Source of the DNA: Spirochaetaceae bacterium | Lineage (GTDB): Bacteria > Spirochaetota > Leptospiria > Leptospirales > Leptonemataceae | NCBI GenBank assembly: GCA_002729885.1 | Contig: PBUB01000004.1 | Coordinates: 62,001 to 126,000 of the forward strand | Reading direction: 5' to 3' | Length of the DNA: 64,000 nucleotides | Part shown: positions 18,315 through 27,400 of the stretch, piece after piece | Layout: each line of letters opens with the position of its first letter | Position numbering within the stretch: the first letter of the stretch is position 1 | Notes under the pieces: generated by a model | Told to the model about the DNA's origin: nothing | Seen by the model: only the letters and a program-made list of their open reading frames with translations | The model's database searches: none | Program-made: the position numbers and the translations under genes

Positions 18315-20202
18315 GATTCCGCAAATATCTGGATTCCCGAATCCGTCGGGGATTTTGAAGCAGATAGCAGATTTCCAGTCCAAATAGCAGTATTTGCACG
18401 GTCGAAAGCAGTACGATCATACCCAGTGGTATGGCCACATACACACCATACAGCGCGGCCGTGGTTGTGGATTTTCCTACAATGACCCGGAATAACAGAA
18501 AGAAACCGACAATACAGAGAGCAGAAAACAGGGAGCCACCAAAGGCAGCTCTCCAGCCTACATCTACATTAGGAAGCGCGCGAAATAATAGTCCCAGAAC
18601 CAGCCACACCAGAAGTAAAGCCTGGGCATAGAACAGAATCTGTAGAAAGAAAATCAGGCTGCGGGAATACCTGGACTGGGGACCCCGTTCAAAGATGGCT
18701 TTTTGACCTACAGGAGCCCCGGACTCGTTGTACAGGGTCTCGGTTCCCATGAACTTGAACTGACCAGTGTATCTTCCGCTTCCTCCCAGAAATAGATAAC
18801 CTTCGGAGCGAACATGGGATAGAATCTCCGTATCCTTTAGCTGTAGATCAGAAGGAATCCAGCTTCTTCCTCCATCGGTACTGATTCGCACCATTCCATC
18901 GGCACCGTACAGAAATGCAGGTCCGGTGGTGCCCAGCATCAGGCCACCCTGTCCGGCAGATCCGCTTTCGAATAGGGATGGATAGATTCTCTGTCCATCC
19001 GCTGTATCCAGCCAGAGCATGCCGGACCTGGACATAAATACCAGATCTCCCTGGGCATTCTTGTGGATGGACTGGATCAATTCATTTCTGTTTCCAAAGC
19101 TTGCATTGATTGGATTACTCCAGCTAAAGCCCTGGTCTCTGGATACTCTGTACTTTCCATTTCCGCCGGCGTAGATTCCGTCAGGCAATGCATTCAATGA
19201 GCGATAGGCGCTTTCCAGCGGATTCATATCGATGATAGACAGATTCCTGCGCGAAAGCACCAGGAGTGTAGATTGCAGACCATCTCCGGTGAGCATTACG
19301 ATTCGATCGGAAAGAAGGATTACATCTTCGATTAGCGCATTTCTCAAGGCGGATTCTGTTTTCACAAGATAGCGTCTAAAGTCCCAGGTTATTCCTCCAT
19401 CTTCCGAGAATACCAGAAGGCCGGATTCTGTGCTGAGCAATATGTATTTACCATCGATGCGAAGATTGCGAAACTCCTGAATGTCGGTAAGTCCCGGGCG
19501 GTCCAGAGGCGTTAGACTGCTATCCGGGCTGATTCGATTCAGAACCCGGCGAGAACCAGGATCATAGATTCTCTCTCTAAAAGGTGCATCCAGATTCACC
19601 GAATCCATGATGTGACGAATCTGAACACCATCTATGGATCTCTCTTCCAGAACTCCCGTGGATTCCAGCAAATACAGATTTCCATTGGTAAAACTCAAAT
19701 CTACATAGGCTGGCGGAGATAACGCTGCCACGGTCTGACGATACAGTCCACTGGCTCCAAAAACCAGAGCAGGCAAAATCACAAATGAAGCGATGTAAAT
19801 TGCAAAGCGAAAAAGGATAGGGCGGTCCGGTGCGCGAAATACATGATTGCAGGCATCTTCCAGGTGGCGAATTAGATTATTGGCTGAGTATAGAACGAAG
19901 ATGGTGCCCACTCCTGCGATGGCATTGGCCCTGGAAAGAATCTCATCCAGCATTACCAGCAATCGGCCGGATTCTGTAATTCCGTAGGCTGCCAGTAATC
20001 TTGCGATTTGAATCTGCAGACTGGCACGGTCGATGGATGCAAACTTTACCAGCATGGCCAGCGCCGGAATCAGAGCCAGCACCGCTGCATAGGCTACGGC
20101 ATTCGCTCGCACCACCAGGCCATCTCGGAGAAATCTTTGAAAGGAGCTTTCCAGAAGATCCAGAAGGCCCAGAAAGAAAGAGCCTACTTTCCTCAGGGGC
20201 AT
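18286..20202 (-). CDS. YihY/BrkB-family membrane protein with inserted BNR beta-propeller
   Basis: Residues 1-175 and 505-638 together make up a YihY/UPF0761 protein: an N-terminal amphipathic segment, VVRANAVAYAAVLALIPALAML, NNLIRHLEDACNHVFRAPDRP, then C-terminal helices with RALPNVDVGWRAAFGGSLFSA and ATALYGVY-like residues (TTAALYGVYVAIPLG). Between the third and fourth helices about 330 residues are inserted. They contain three Asp-box (BNR) motifs, SEDGGITW near 264, SRDQGFSW near 353 and STDGGRSW near 440, as in sialidase/photosystem-assembly-type propellers. The insert would face outside. The family was once called ribonuclease BN, a misassignment; its function is uncertain. The start overlaps the stop of the upstream gene by 10 bp. 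Confidence 0.88.
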   Translation of the reverse strand: MPLRKVGSFFLGLLDLLESSFQRFLRDGLVVRANAVAYAAVLALIPALAMLVKFASIDRASLQIQIARLLAAYGITESGRLLVMLDEILSRANAIAGVGTIFVLYSANNLIRHLEDACNHVFRAPDRPILFRFAIYIASFVILPALVFGASGLYRQTVAALSPPAYVDLSFTNGNLYLLESTGVLEERSIDGVQIRHIMDSVNLDAPFRERIYDPGSRRVLNRISPDSSLTPLDRPGLTDIQEFRNLRIDGKYILLSTESGLLVFSEDGGITWDFRRYLVKTESALRNALIEDVILLSDRIVMLTGDGLQSTLLVLSRRNLSIIDMNPLESAYRSLNALPDGIYAGGNGKYRVSRDQGFSWSNPINASFGNRNELIQSIHKNAQGDLVFMSRSGMLWLDTADGQRIYPSLFESGSAGQGGLMLGTTGPAFLYGADGMVRISTDGGRSWIPSDLQLKDTEILSHVRSEGYLFLGGSGRYTGQFKFMGTETLYNESGAPVGQKAIFERGPQSRYSRSLIFFLQILFYAQALLLVWLVLGLLFRALPNVDVGWRAAFGGSLFSALCIVGFFLLFRVIVGKSTTTAALYGVYVAIPLGMIVLLSTVQILLFGLEICYLLQNPRRIRESRYLRNPKKFLELLS

Positions 20203-20987
20203 GTACCGTCCCCATTTTCCGATGCAGGAAAGAAGGCCCGATTGCCCACCTGAATGTCCTGAATACAGATTTCGGTGGCGCCGTCGGATCCTGCTGACTG
20301 CGGAACAGAAAAAATAAGGCGAACCCAGACATTGAAAAAGGAATCCGGAAATCCGCTGGAAACAGAAAATGGCTCCAGTTCCAGCGGGAATCTTTCTGTA
20401 GATTGGCCTGATAGATTCAAATCTACGCTATGCCACAATTCCGGGGCATCCGGCACTCTGTACTGTCGATCCACATCATAGAGCTTCTGGCGAAATAACT
20501 GTACGCGCACAGCCCGCGGCTTTACTGATTTTTCCGTATTACAGAACTGGATTTGAACAAAGGAAAAGTCCTCTGGCTGCGGAGGCTGTCCCGCCTGATG
20601 GCTCAGGCCCAGTTCCCCCGAAAGGGTGGGCCGGGAATATTTCGGCACCGAATCTTCCTGGATCTTATTCGGCAGAGCGGCGGATTCCAGATTCCGAGTA
20701 ACAGGCTCTCGGAAGCAAGTATTGGGATTTCTATCAAAGGCATTCTCTGGCTTAAGGCCAGGATACACATCGCCCAGAATCAGGCTGTACTGACTGAATG
20801 CCCTGGGGGTCTGGAAGGCTTCCAGGTAATCATGGTTGGTGGCGCTACTGGCCAGGCGCACATGCACAAATAGGAAACCACCCAGGATTAGAGCCATTAT
20901 GATAAATTTTTCCCTGCTGGACAACGCCTTACCTCTGCCAGAATTTGTCTGAGTCCGCGCTTGCGGCTCTCGGGAAGAATGCTTCAT
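20193..20987 (-). CDS. Single-pass membrane protein with discoidin-like domain
   Basis: From ATG 20987 the protein has 264 residues: a polar 25-residue head, one membrane helix near 28-46 (FIIMALILGGFLFVHVRL) and an extracytoplasmic domain. The domain contains KPENAFDRNPNTCFRE near 80, FVQIQFCN near 145, and paired strands ending VWVRLIFSVP...ICIQDIQVG, a pattern resembling discoidin / F5-8 type C jellyroll domains of carbohydrate-binding proteins. This is fold-level inference. A longer in-frame form starting at GTG 21038 is possible but would overlap the divergent O-antigen-ligase gene. It overlaps and probably is co-translated with the YihY-family gene. Confidence 0.7.
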   Translation of the reverse strand: MKHSSREPQARTQTNSGRGKALSSREKFIIMALILGGFLFVHVRLASSATNHDYLEAFQTPRAFSQYSLILGDVYPGLKPENAFDRNPNTCFREPVTRNLESAALPNKIQEDSVPKYSRPTLSGELGLSHQAGQPPQPEDFSFVQIQFCNTEKSVKPRAVRVQLFRQKLYDVDRQYRVPDAPELWHSVDLNLSGQSTERFPLELEPFSVSSGFPDSFFNVWVRLIFSVPQSAGSDGATEICIQDIQVGNRAFFPASENGDGTCP

Positions 20988-20999
20988 CGGTCCACATCT

Positions 21000-22493
21000 A
21001 TGCAATCCTTTTCCATCAAAGAGCAGGGCTACAGCCACCGCTTGAGCTATGCAGGCGGCGCCATCATGATTGTCGGATCTTCCATGTCTATCAGCCTGGT
21101 GAGCCTGGGTGGATTCCTGGCCGTAATTGGCTGGATCTGGGAAGTCATTGAGCGGCGTCGGCAGTCATCAGCGGCGCTGTCTTCGTTGGAGGCCACTGAT
21201 TCCATTGGCTGGAAAATTCCGGCACCTTTCTGGTGGGGGCTGGGTCTTTTTGGCTGGCTGGCATTGTCACTTTTGATTCGTGCAGTATCTGCCTGGAGCG
21301 GCCATCTGGATAACAGTCTCATGCCCTCCGGGGACAGCTCTGCTTTTCTATGGCATTTAAAGCAGGGCTGGAACAAAGAACTAAAGGATGCATTTTTGAT
21401 TCTGGCCGGGCTCTGGACATTCAGTCATAGTCGGGATGGACGTAGCCGCCAATGGCTACTGCGCTGCTTTTTCTGGGCAGGCATCATAATGCTGGTGGCC
21501 GGCTTTATCTCTGTGTTTACCCAGTTTCGCCTGGCGAAAATCCCACAGTACATGGCAAACGACTGGCAGGATTCGCCGGATGCCAGGCTTCAGCATCATG
21601 TGGGCAGCATCCCCCTGGCAGGCAAAGTGATTCATCTGTTCATGCCCATCGGGCTTTTGAACACACACTTAACCTATGCTGCTCTGGCAGGCATATTTAT
21701 TCTGTATCTGGCTCTTTCTGCGGCCAGCCAGTATATTCGCCAACCTCTGGGAGTGCTTCGAAGCAAATCGTTCTGGCTGCGAGTCATCGCATTGCTGGTT
21801 CTGGGCCTTGTATTGCTCTTAAATAGCGGGCGAAGTGCCCTTCTGGGAACGGCATTGGCAGGAGTTCTGGGACTGTACTGGTTCACCCGCTCCCGATGGA
21901 AAAAACGGGCCAGAGCACTGTGGCTTCCGGTGGGGGCGGTGGCTCTCATTCTCATTCTGGGAACTCTGGGCCTCCTGGTGCTGGACCGCAGCGATGGGCG
22001 GATGAAGGAGATCGCAACAGCCACCACAGGGGAAGAAAAGCATACGGATTATCAAAGATTGATGGTCTGGGATGCTGCGGTGGAGATGGCCGCTCGTTAT
22101 CCTCTCACCGGCGTGGGTCCCGGTGCATTCGAGGATTATGTAGAGCTGGATATACTGCTCACCGGTAAACAGGAACCCTATCTGTATTATCCGTACGCTC
22201 TCATTCAACGCGGACATGCGCATAACGATCTTCTGAATTTTGCAGCGATTGGTGGACTGCCGGCTGTTATTCTGTTTCTATGCTTCTGGGGATCTGTGAT
22301 TCTGGCCTTGATGAATTCTGGAGGAAGGGCTCGGTTCTGGCGCTTTGGACTGTTAATCGTATTCTTCGGTGGCTGGTTTCAGTGCTTCTTTCTGGACGAT
22401 GAGGTGATGGTGCCCTTCTGGGCTCTTCTGGGCCTTATAATTCCCGGTAAGAAAAGGATGACCGCAGAGTCGGTGGCCGTGAAATCGGAATAG
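21000..22493 (+). CDS. O-antigen ligase / polymerase-like (Wzy_C) membrane protein
   Basis: A polytopic protein of about 497 residues with 10-12 predicted helices. The large loop between late helices has the Wzy_C / WaaL pattern: NSGRSALLGT near 285, QRLMVWDAAVEMAARYPLTGVGPGAFEDY near 365-393 (split here only for description) and HAHNDLLNFAAIGGLPA near 420. Such proteins join O-antigen or other polymers to a lipid or protein acceptor at the outer face of the inner membrane. ATG 21000 is taken as the start; an ATG at 20979 and TTG at 20961 are in frame, but all lack a good ribosome site and the divergent gene starts only 12 bp away. secA follows after 25 bp. Confidence 0.85.
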   Translation: MQSFSIKEQGYSHRLSYAGGAIMIVGSSMSISLVSLGGFLAVIGWIWEVIERRRQSSAALSSLEATDSIGWKIPAPFWWGLGLFGWLALSLLIRAVSAWSGHLDNSLMPSGDSSAFLWHLKQGWNKELKDAFLILAGLWTFSHSRDGRSRQWLLRCFFWAGIIMLVAGFISVFTQFRLAKIPQYMANDWQDSPDARLQHHVGSIPLAGKVIHLFMPIGLLNTHLTYAALAGIFILYLALSAASQYIRQPLGVLRSKSFWLRVIALLVLGLVLLLNSGRSALLGTALAGVLGLYWFTRSRWKKRARALWLPVGAVALILILGTLGLLVLDRSDGRMKEIATATTGEEKHTDYQRLMVWDAAVEMAARYPLTGVGPGAFEDYVELDILLTGKQEPYLYYPYALIQRGHAHNDLLNFAAIGGLPAVILFLCFWGSVILALMNSGGRARFWRFGLLIVFFGGWFQCFFLDDEVMVPFWALLGLIIPGKKRMTAESVAVKSE

Positions 22494-22518
22494 GGATCGA
22501 TAGATTTTTGAGGAAAAT

Positions 22519-25344
22519 ATGTTCGGTAAGATAGTAAAGCTCGTGGTTGGAACCAAGCATGAACGCGATATAAAGCGCATGCTGCCTCTGGTAGAACAGA
22601 TCAACTCTCTGGAAACAGAGATGCAGAAACTGGAATTATCTGATTTTGCAAAAAAGAGCGATGAATATCGCAAGCGAATCCAGGATGGCGAAACCCTGGA
22701 TGATATTCTACCCGAGGCCTTCGCCCTGGTGCGAGAGGCCGCCTGGCGAAGCCTGGGATTGAGGCATTTCGATGTGCAGCTCATGGGTGGTATGGTGCTC
22801 CATGGCGGGCGCATCGCAGAGATGAAAACCGGGGAGGGTAAGACCCTTACATCCACTTTGCCGGTGTATTTAAATGCACTTTCAGGCAAAGGAGTTCATG
22901 TTGTTACTGTGAACGATTACCTGGCTCGCAGGGATGCTGCCTGGATGAAGCCAGTATTTGAGCTTCTGGGGGTTAGTGTAGGGGTCATTCAACATGAGAT
23001 GAATCCCGAGCAACGCAAGGGTGCTTATGGCTCCGACATCACCTACGGAACCAACAATGAATTTGGATTCGACTTTTTAAGGGATAACATGGTCTCGGAA
23101 CTGGAATTCCGGGTTCAGCGCGGATTCAACTATGCCATTGTGGATGAGGTGGACTCCATTCTCATCGACGAAGCGAGAACTCCGCTTATTATCTCGGGTC
23201 CTGCCGATGAAAATACGGATAAATATAATCGCCTGGACAAGGCCATCCGACAGCTTCTGCGCGATGAAGAAAAGGCACCGGAGCCGGAGCCCAAAGAGGT
23301 GGAACCGGGCAAAGAAGAACCACATGTGCTTTTTGGATGGTTCTTTGACATAGATGAGAAATCCAGAAATGTTCTACTTACAGAAGATGGCGTAAAGCGA
23401 GTCGAAGAACTTCTGGGCGTGGAAAACCTGTATGCTCCGGAAAACGTAGAGCTGGTGGCCCATACAAACCAGGCATTGAAGGCCCATTTGATCTTCAAGG
23501 ATGAAGTGGATTACGTTGTCCGGGAAGGGGAAGTCATTATTGTAGATGAGCATACCGGTCGTTTGATGGAAGGCAGACGGTATTCCGACGGCTTGCATCA
23601 GGCCATTGAAGCCAAAGAAGGGGTAACCATTAAACAGGAAACCCAGACTCTGGCTTCCGTAACATTTCAGAATTTCTTTCGACTGTACAGCAAACTATCC
23701 GGTATGACCGGAACCGCAGATACAGAAGCCGAGGAATTTCGTAAGATTTACGGACTGGAAGTGGTGGTAGTTCCCACCAATGAACCGGTGCGAAGAATCG
23801 ATTTTCCGGACAGAGTGTATCGCACAGAAATAGAAAAGTTCGAGGCCATCGCCAAAGACATTGAGCTCTGTCGCGAAAATAAACAACCTGTCCTCGTGGG
23901 AACAGTCTCTATCGAGAAATCGGAACTGCTTTCCGGCCTTCTGCGAAAATACAATATTCCCCACAATGTTTTGAATGCGAAGCAGCATCAAAAGGAAGCG
24001 GAGATTGTTGAGAATGCAGGTAAGCCCGGTGCTGTAACCGTGGCTACCAACATGGCCGGTCGTGGAACGGACATCGTCTTAGGCGGTGCTCCACTTTATT
24101 TAAAGGATCTGGAAGAGCTGGAAGAAACCGAGCCAGCCATGGAGACTTTCAAGGAAGCACTTAGAAAGAAACAATTCGATCGAGCCCGGGAAGAAGCAAA
24201 AAAGATTACCGGAAGTACTGCAGCCAAACAGGCAAAAGAAGTTCTGGATCGAGCCGATATCTGGCTTGGATTTCACAGACAGGTGAAAGAAGCCGGCGGA
24301 CTGCACATCATTGGAACAGAAAGGCATGAAGCCCGCCGGATTGACAATCAGCTACGAGGACGATCTGGTCGCCAGGGAGATCCTGGTTCCAGTCGCTTCT
24401 ATTTGAGCCTGGAAGATAACCTTATGCGACTGTTCGGCGGTCCCAGGATCATGGGACTTATGGAACGTCTGGGCATGAGCGAAGGCCAGGAGCTGGAAGC
24501 AGGCATGGTGGATCGGGCCATCGCAAGAGCTCAAAAGCGAGTAGAAAGCCATAACTTTGATATTCGAAAACATCTCCTGGAATATGACGATGTAATGAAT
24601 CGGCAGCGGGAGATTATCTACGCAGAGCGCGATAAGGTGCTGGAACAGGAAAGCATTCGAGAAACAGTTCTTGAATGGTCGGAAGAAGTCCTGGAAGCAC
24701 AGATTCTGGAATACTGCGATACCAACGATCCCACACGCTGGGACCTGGCCAGCCTGGAAGAATGGCTTATGAATGGCCTGGGAATGAAGATTCAGCTTTC
24801 AGCGGATAAATACAAAGCCAGCAAGGATCCCCAGGCTACAATATTCGCACAAATCAACGAAGAAGCTCGCAAATTCTATGCACAGAGAGTTGAAACCGTC
24901 GGTGATGAGAACTTTCGCTACATAGAGAAGCGAATCGCCATCGATATAATCGATGCCCGATGGAAGGAACATCTATATCAGATGGACCATCTGCGAGAAG
25001 GGATCTGGGCCTCTTCTTATTCAGAGAAGAATCCTCTGGTAGAATACAAACTCCAGGGCTTCAAACTGTTCGATGCCATCATGGACACGGTAAAGGCGCA
25101 GATTGTTGAATTTCTGTTTCGTGTTCAAATTGAAGGTCCTGTGGAACAGACGCAGTCCAGGCGTAGAAACCTGGGAACAGCCACCCATGAAAGCATGGAA
25201 AGCTTTGAAGCTCCGGCTCCGGGGGCCGCTCCAGGCCAGATTGTAGGAGCCAACGGACAGCAGAGAAGTGGTCCGGCTCCGGCTGTAGTGTCGGGAGGCG
25301 GTGCGTCCAAGCGAAAAGGTTCCAGGCGAAGGAAAAGAAAGTAG
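22519..25344 (+). CDS. secA: Preprotein translocase ATPase SecA
   Basis: SecA drives proteins through SecYEG. Motifs: Walker A region MKTGEGKT near residue 102, [14 protein letters not shown] near 131, the DEAD-like [16 protein letters not shown] near 209, [14 protein letters not shown] near 507 and [19 protein letters not shown] near 610. An acidic segment near 248-275 interrupts nucleotide-binding domain 1. Length (941) is normal, but the C-terminus lacks the usual zinc-binding CxCxSG..CH motif; it ends instead in a Gly/Ala/Pro linker and a basic tail [19 protein letters not shown] precedes the ATG. The stop overlaps the GTG start of the next gene by one base. Confidence 0.98.
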   Translation: MFGKIVKLVVGTKHERDIKRMLPLVEQINSLETEMQKLELSDFAKKSDEYRKRIQDGETLDDILPEAFALVREAAWRSLGLRHFDVQLMGGMVLHGGRIAEMKTGEGKTLTSTLPVYLNALSGKGVHVVTVNDYLARRDAAWMKPVFELLGVSVGVIQHEMNPEQRKGAYGSDITYGTNNEFGFDFLRDNMVSELEFRVQRGFNYAIVDEVDSILIDEARTPLIISGPADENTDKYNRLDKAIRQLLRDEEKAPEPEPKEVEPGKEEPHVLFGWFFDIDEKSRNVLLTEDGVKRVEELLGVENLYAPENVELVAHTNQALKAHLIFKDEVDYVVREGEVIIVDEHTGRLMEGRRYSDGLHQAIEAKEGVTIKQETQTLASVTFQNFFRLYSKLSGMTGTADTEAEEFRKIYGLEVVVVPTNEPVRRIDFPDRVYRTEIEKFEAIAKDIELCRENKQPVLVGTVSIEKSELLSGLLRKYNIPHNVLNAKQHQKEAEIVENAGKPGAVTVATNMAGRGTDIVLGGAPLYLKDLEELEETEPAMETFKEALRKKQFDRAREEAKKITGSTAAKQAKEVLDRADIWLGFHRQVKEAGGLHIIGTERHEARRIDNQLRGRSGRQGDPGSSRFYLSLEDNLMRLFGGPRIMGLMERLGMSEGQELEAGMVDRAIARAQKRVESHNFDIRKHLLEYDDVMNRQREIIYAERDKVLEQESIRETVLEWSEEVLEAQILEYCDTNDPTRWDLASLEEWLMNGLGMKIQLSADKYKASKDPQATIFAQINEEARKFYAQRVETVGDENFRYIEKRIAIDIIDARWKEHLYQMDHLREGIWASSYSEKNPLVEYKLQGFKLFDAIMDTVKAQIVEFLFRVQIEGPVEQTQSRRRNLGTATHESMESFEAPAPGAAPGQIVGANGQQRSGPAPAVVSGGGASKRKGSRRRKRK

Positions 25345-26723
25345 TGAAATTGTACGGAAAGAAACCAGATCTAACATCTTCGGTATTCAACCCACTGGTG
25401 GTAGACTGGCTTATGGCCATGTATCCTCCAGCTCAAAAGCTGGAGCTGAGCAGCGGTCCCTCTCCGTATTATCCTGGAATTGAGCTGATTGGCGGAATCG
25501 ACGAAGAGCATTCGGTGGGCGGACTCAAGCCCTATGAACTCTACACCGGCACCATTCGCATGGGCTACGGGCATCATCGAATGGCTTTCTCTGTATACAG
25601 TCAATCTGTAGAAAGAGGAATCTCCACAGCACTGCACGATCTACTGGCCATTGAATGCAACGAATCTACCTGTATCGAACGACTGGATTCACTTTACAGC
25701 CAGTTTTCACGGCTGGCCACGGACATTGGAGGCCCGGTGGAATGGATGTGGGGCAGAGCCATGACCGGTGGTGGAATTGGAGCTCTGCATTTTTCCATGC
25801 TTCTGGCCGGTAGATTGATCTCTCTGTACTCTGGAATGGATCGGGAAACTCCCATAATCACCACCTATCCGCTGAATGCGCATATTGCGGCAGCCCTGGG
25901 CTTCGAACGAATCATTCATCTGGTAAATGATACATTGCCTCAGTATTTTCTTCTTTGTCCGGGTGCCTTGAATCTGGTACAGACCAGGCATATGCGAGAT
26001 GGCTATCTGGATATGGGCGTTGAAGAATCAGAAGTGGAATTCGCAGGTCACTGGGTCTCCGAGCCAGTACTGGCTACCCTGGAAAATGCCATCTCGGATC
26101 GAATGCGACGACTGGAGAGAAGAGAGAGACTGAGATTGCTGATTCCTGTAGGAGGAGCCGGTGCTCAGAAGAAGTTTCTCAAGAGCTGGATCTCATCAAT
26201 ACTGGATGATCCGGAGGTAAGAGAGGGATACGTTCCCATTATCAATTGCGGAGATCATCAGGATTTTCTGGATACCATTCTGGGAATTCTAAACAAGAAA
26301 GAGATTCGCTACAAGGTATGTCGAAGCCTGTCCGATGTACAGAACCTGCCTGCAATCCTGGAAGACTTTGATGTAGTTGTATTTCATTTCGAAAGCCGTT
26401 ATGAAGCCGTATATGCCACGGATTATGCTATCGTTTATTCAGATATTCTCGCTACCAAGCCATCGGAGCTGGCCTTCTATCCCATTCCCCGTCTCTTTCT
26501 CCGTCGCGTAGGAGACCATGAAGGTTACTCCGCCGATTACGGATTCAAATTGGGTGAGTCCACTCCAGAACGAAGAACGGAAAAAGATGCATTGAAGGAT
26601 CTCAAAGACTGGCAGGGAGACTCAACACCTCTGAAGCAGATGAATGAGACCATTGCAGCCAATCATGCCAGGAAGCTCTACAATGGAAGTACTGTGGCTA
26701 TTGAACGTGCACTGGAAGAGTAG
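25344..26723 (+). CDS. GT-B-fold-like protein, putative glycosyltransferase
   Basis: A 459-residue soluble protein starting at GTG 25344, which shares its G with the secA stop (TAGTG), indicating translational coupling. The N-terminal half has RMGYGHHRMAFSVY near 75, recalling the Gly-His loop of MGD-synthase/MurG-type GT-B enzymes, and a second half with RLLIPVGGAGAQKKFL near 268 and ETRxxxE-like FHFESRYEAVYATDYAIVYSDIL near 350, where an acceptor/donor site would be. I do not recognise a characterised family, so activity is inferred from fold-like patterns. There is no signal peptide or membrane segment. Confidence 0.65.
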   Translation: MKLYGKKPDLTSSVFNPLVVDWLMAMYPPAQKLELSSGPSPYYPGIELIGGIDEEHSVGGLKPYELYTGTIRMGYGHHRMAFSVYSQSVERGISTALHDLLAIECNESTCIERLDSLYSQFSRLATDIGGPVEWMWGRAMTGGGIGALHFSMLLAGRLISLYSGMDRETPIITTYPLNAHIAAALGFERIIHLVNDTLPQYFLLCPGALNLVQTRHMRDGYLDMGVEESEVEFAGHWVSEPVLATLENAISDRMRRLERRERLRLLIPVGGAGAQKKFLKSWISSILDDPEVREGYVPIINCGDHQDFLDTILGILNKKEIRYKVCRSLSDVQNLPAILEDFDVVVFHFESRYEAVYATDYAIVYSDILATKPSELAFYPIPRLFLRRVGDHEGYSADYGFKLGESTPERRTEKDALKDLKDWQGDSTPLKQMNETIAANHARKLYNGSTVAIERALEE

Positions 26724-26743
26724 TAGAACGATTTATTGAACGA

Positions 26744-27340
26744 TTAATTGAGCGAAGGATCCTGATTCGAATCTGCAAATATTCTGTAGATCCCGCCTTT
26801 GGCACGAAGAGCATCCCTCCAGCCCTGCTCCGGATTGGGATGAAAAACAATCCCGGGCTTTCCCTTTAGAGTTACCCAGGCTCCGGATCGCATCTCCTCT
26901 TCCAGTTGTCCAGGCGCCCAGCCCGAATACCCCAGAAACGTATGAATGGAAGGTCGATCCTCCAGAGGAATGGATTCCCAGATCTCCGGCTCAAAGAACT
27001 TTTGAAGCTGACGGAACCCTGGCTCAAAAAACACTCCAGGAACGATCTCCATGGCCGTCGGGGAAGGACCATCCGGCAATACAGAATGCAGTGCAGAAAC
27101 CAGCTCCTGCTGCACGGGACCGCCTACATAGACTGGCCTGGCGGCTCCCAGGTCATTGGCCAGTTCGGGGATGATGTCTGCAACCGTGAGCTCGGATTTT
27201 CGATTAACAACCAGTCCAAAGGCACCTTCATCGTTGTGCTCTACCATAAAGACTACGGTCTGCTTGAAGTTCGGATCCATCATGTTGGATTCTGAAATCA
27301 GAAAGTGTCCTTTCATGGACTTTGGTTGTTCATTTTCCAT
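26744..27340 (-). CDS. yqgE: YqgE/AlgH family protein
   Basis: A 198-residue member of the YqgE/AlgH (DUF179) family. It begins with the family pattern KGHFLISESNMMDPNFKQTV, followed by EGAFGLVVNRKSELTV near 40, VYVGGPVQQE near 70 and FLGYSGWAPGQLEEEM near 138. The molecular function of the family is not established; it was first named as a regulator in Pseudomonas. It lies 60 bp downstream of prfC on the same strand. Confidence 0.93.
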   Translation of the reverse strand: MENEQPKSMKGHFLISESNMMDPNFKQTVVFMVEHNDEGAFGLVVNRKSELTVADIIPELANDLGAARPVYVGGPVQQELVSALHSVLPDGPSPTAMEIVPGVFFEPGFRQLQKFFEPEIWESIPLEDRPSIHTFLGYSGWAPGQLEEEMRSGAWVTLKGKPGIVFHPNPEQGWRDALRAKGGIYRIFADSNQDPSLN

Positions 27341-27400
27341 GGTTCCTTCCTGTATTCGCTTCGGCCCGGTCCAGGCGGAATATATGCCCGGGTCAGGGGC

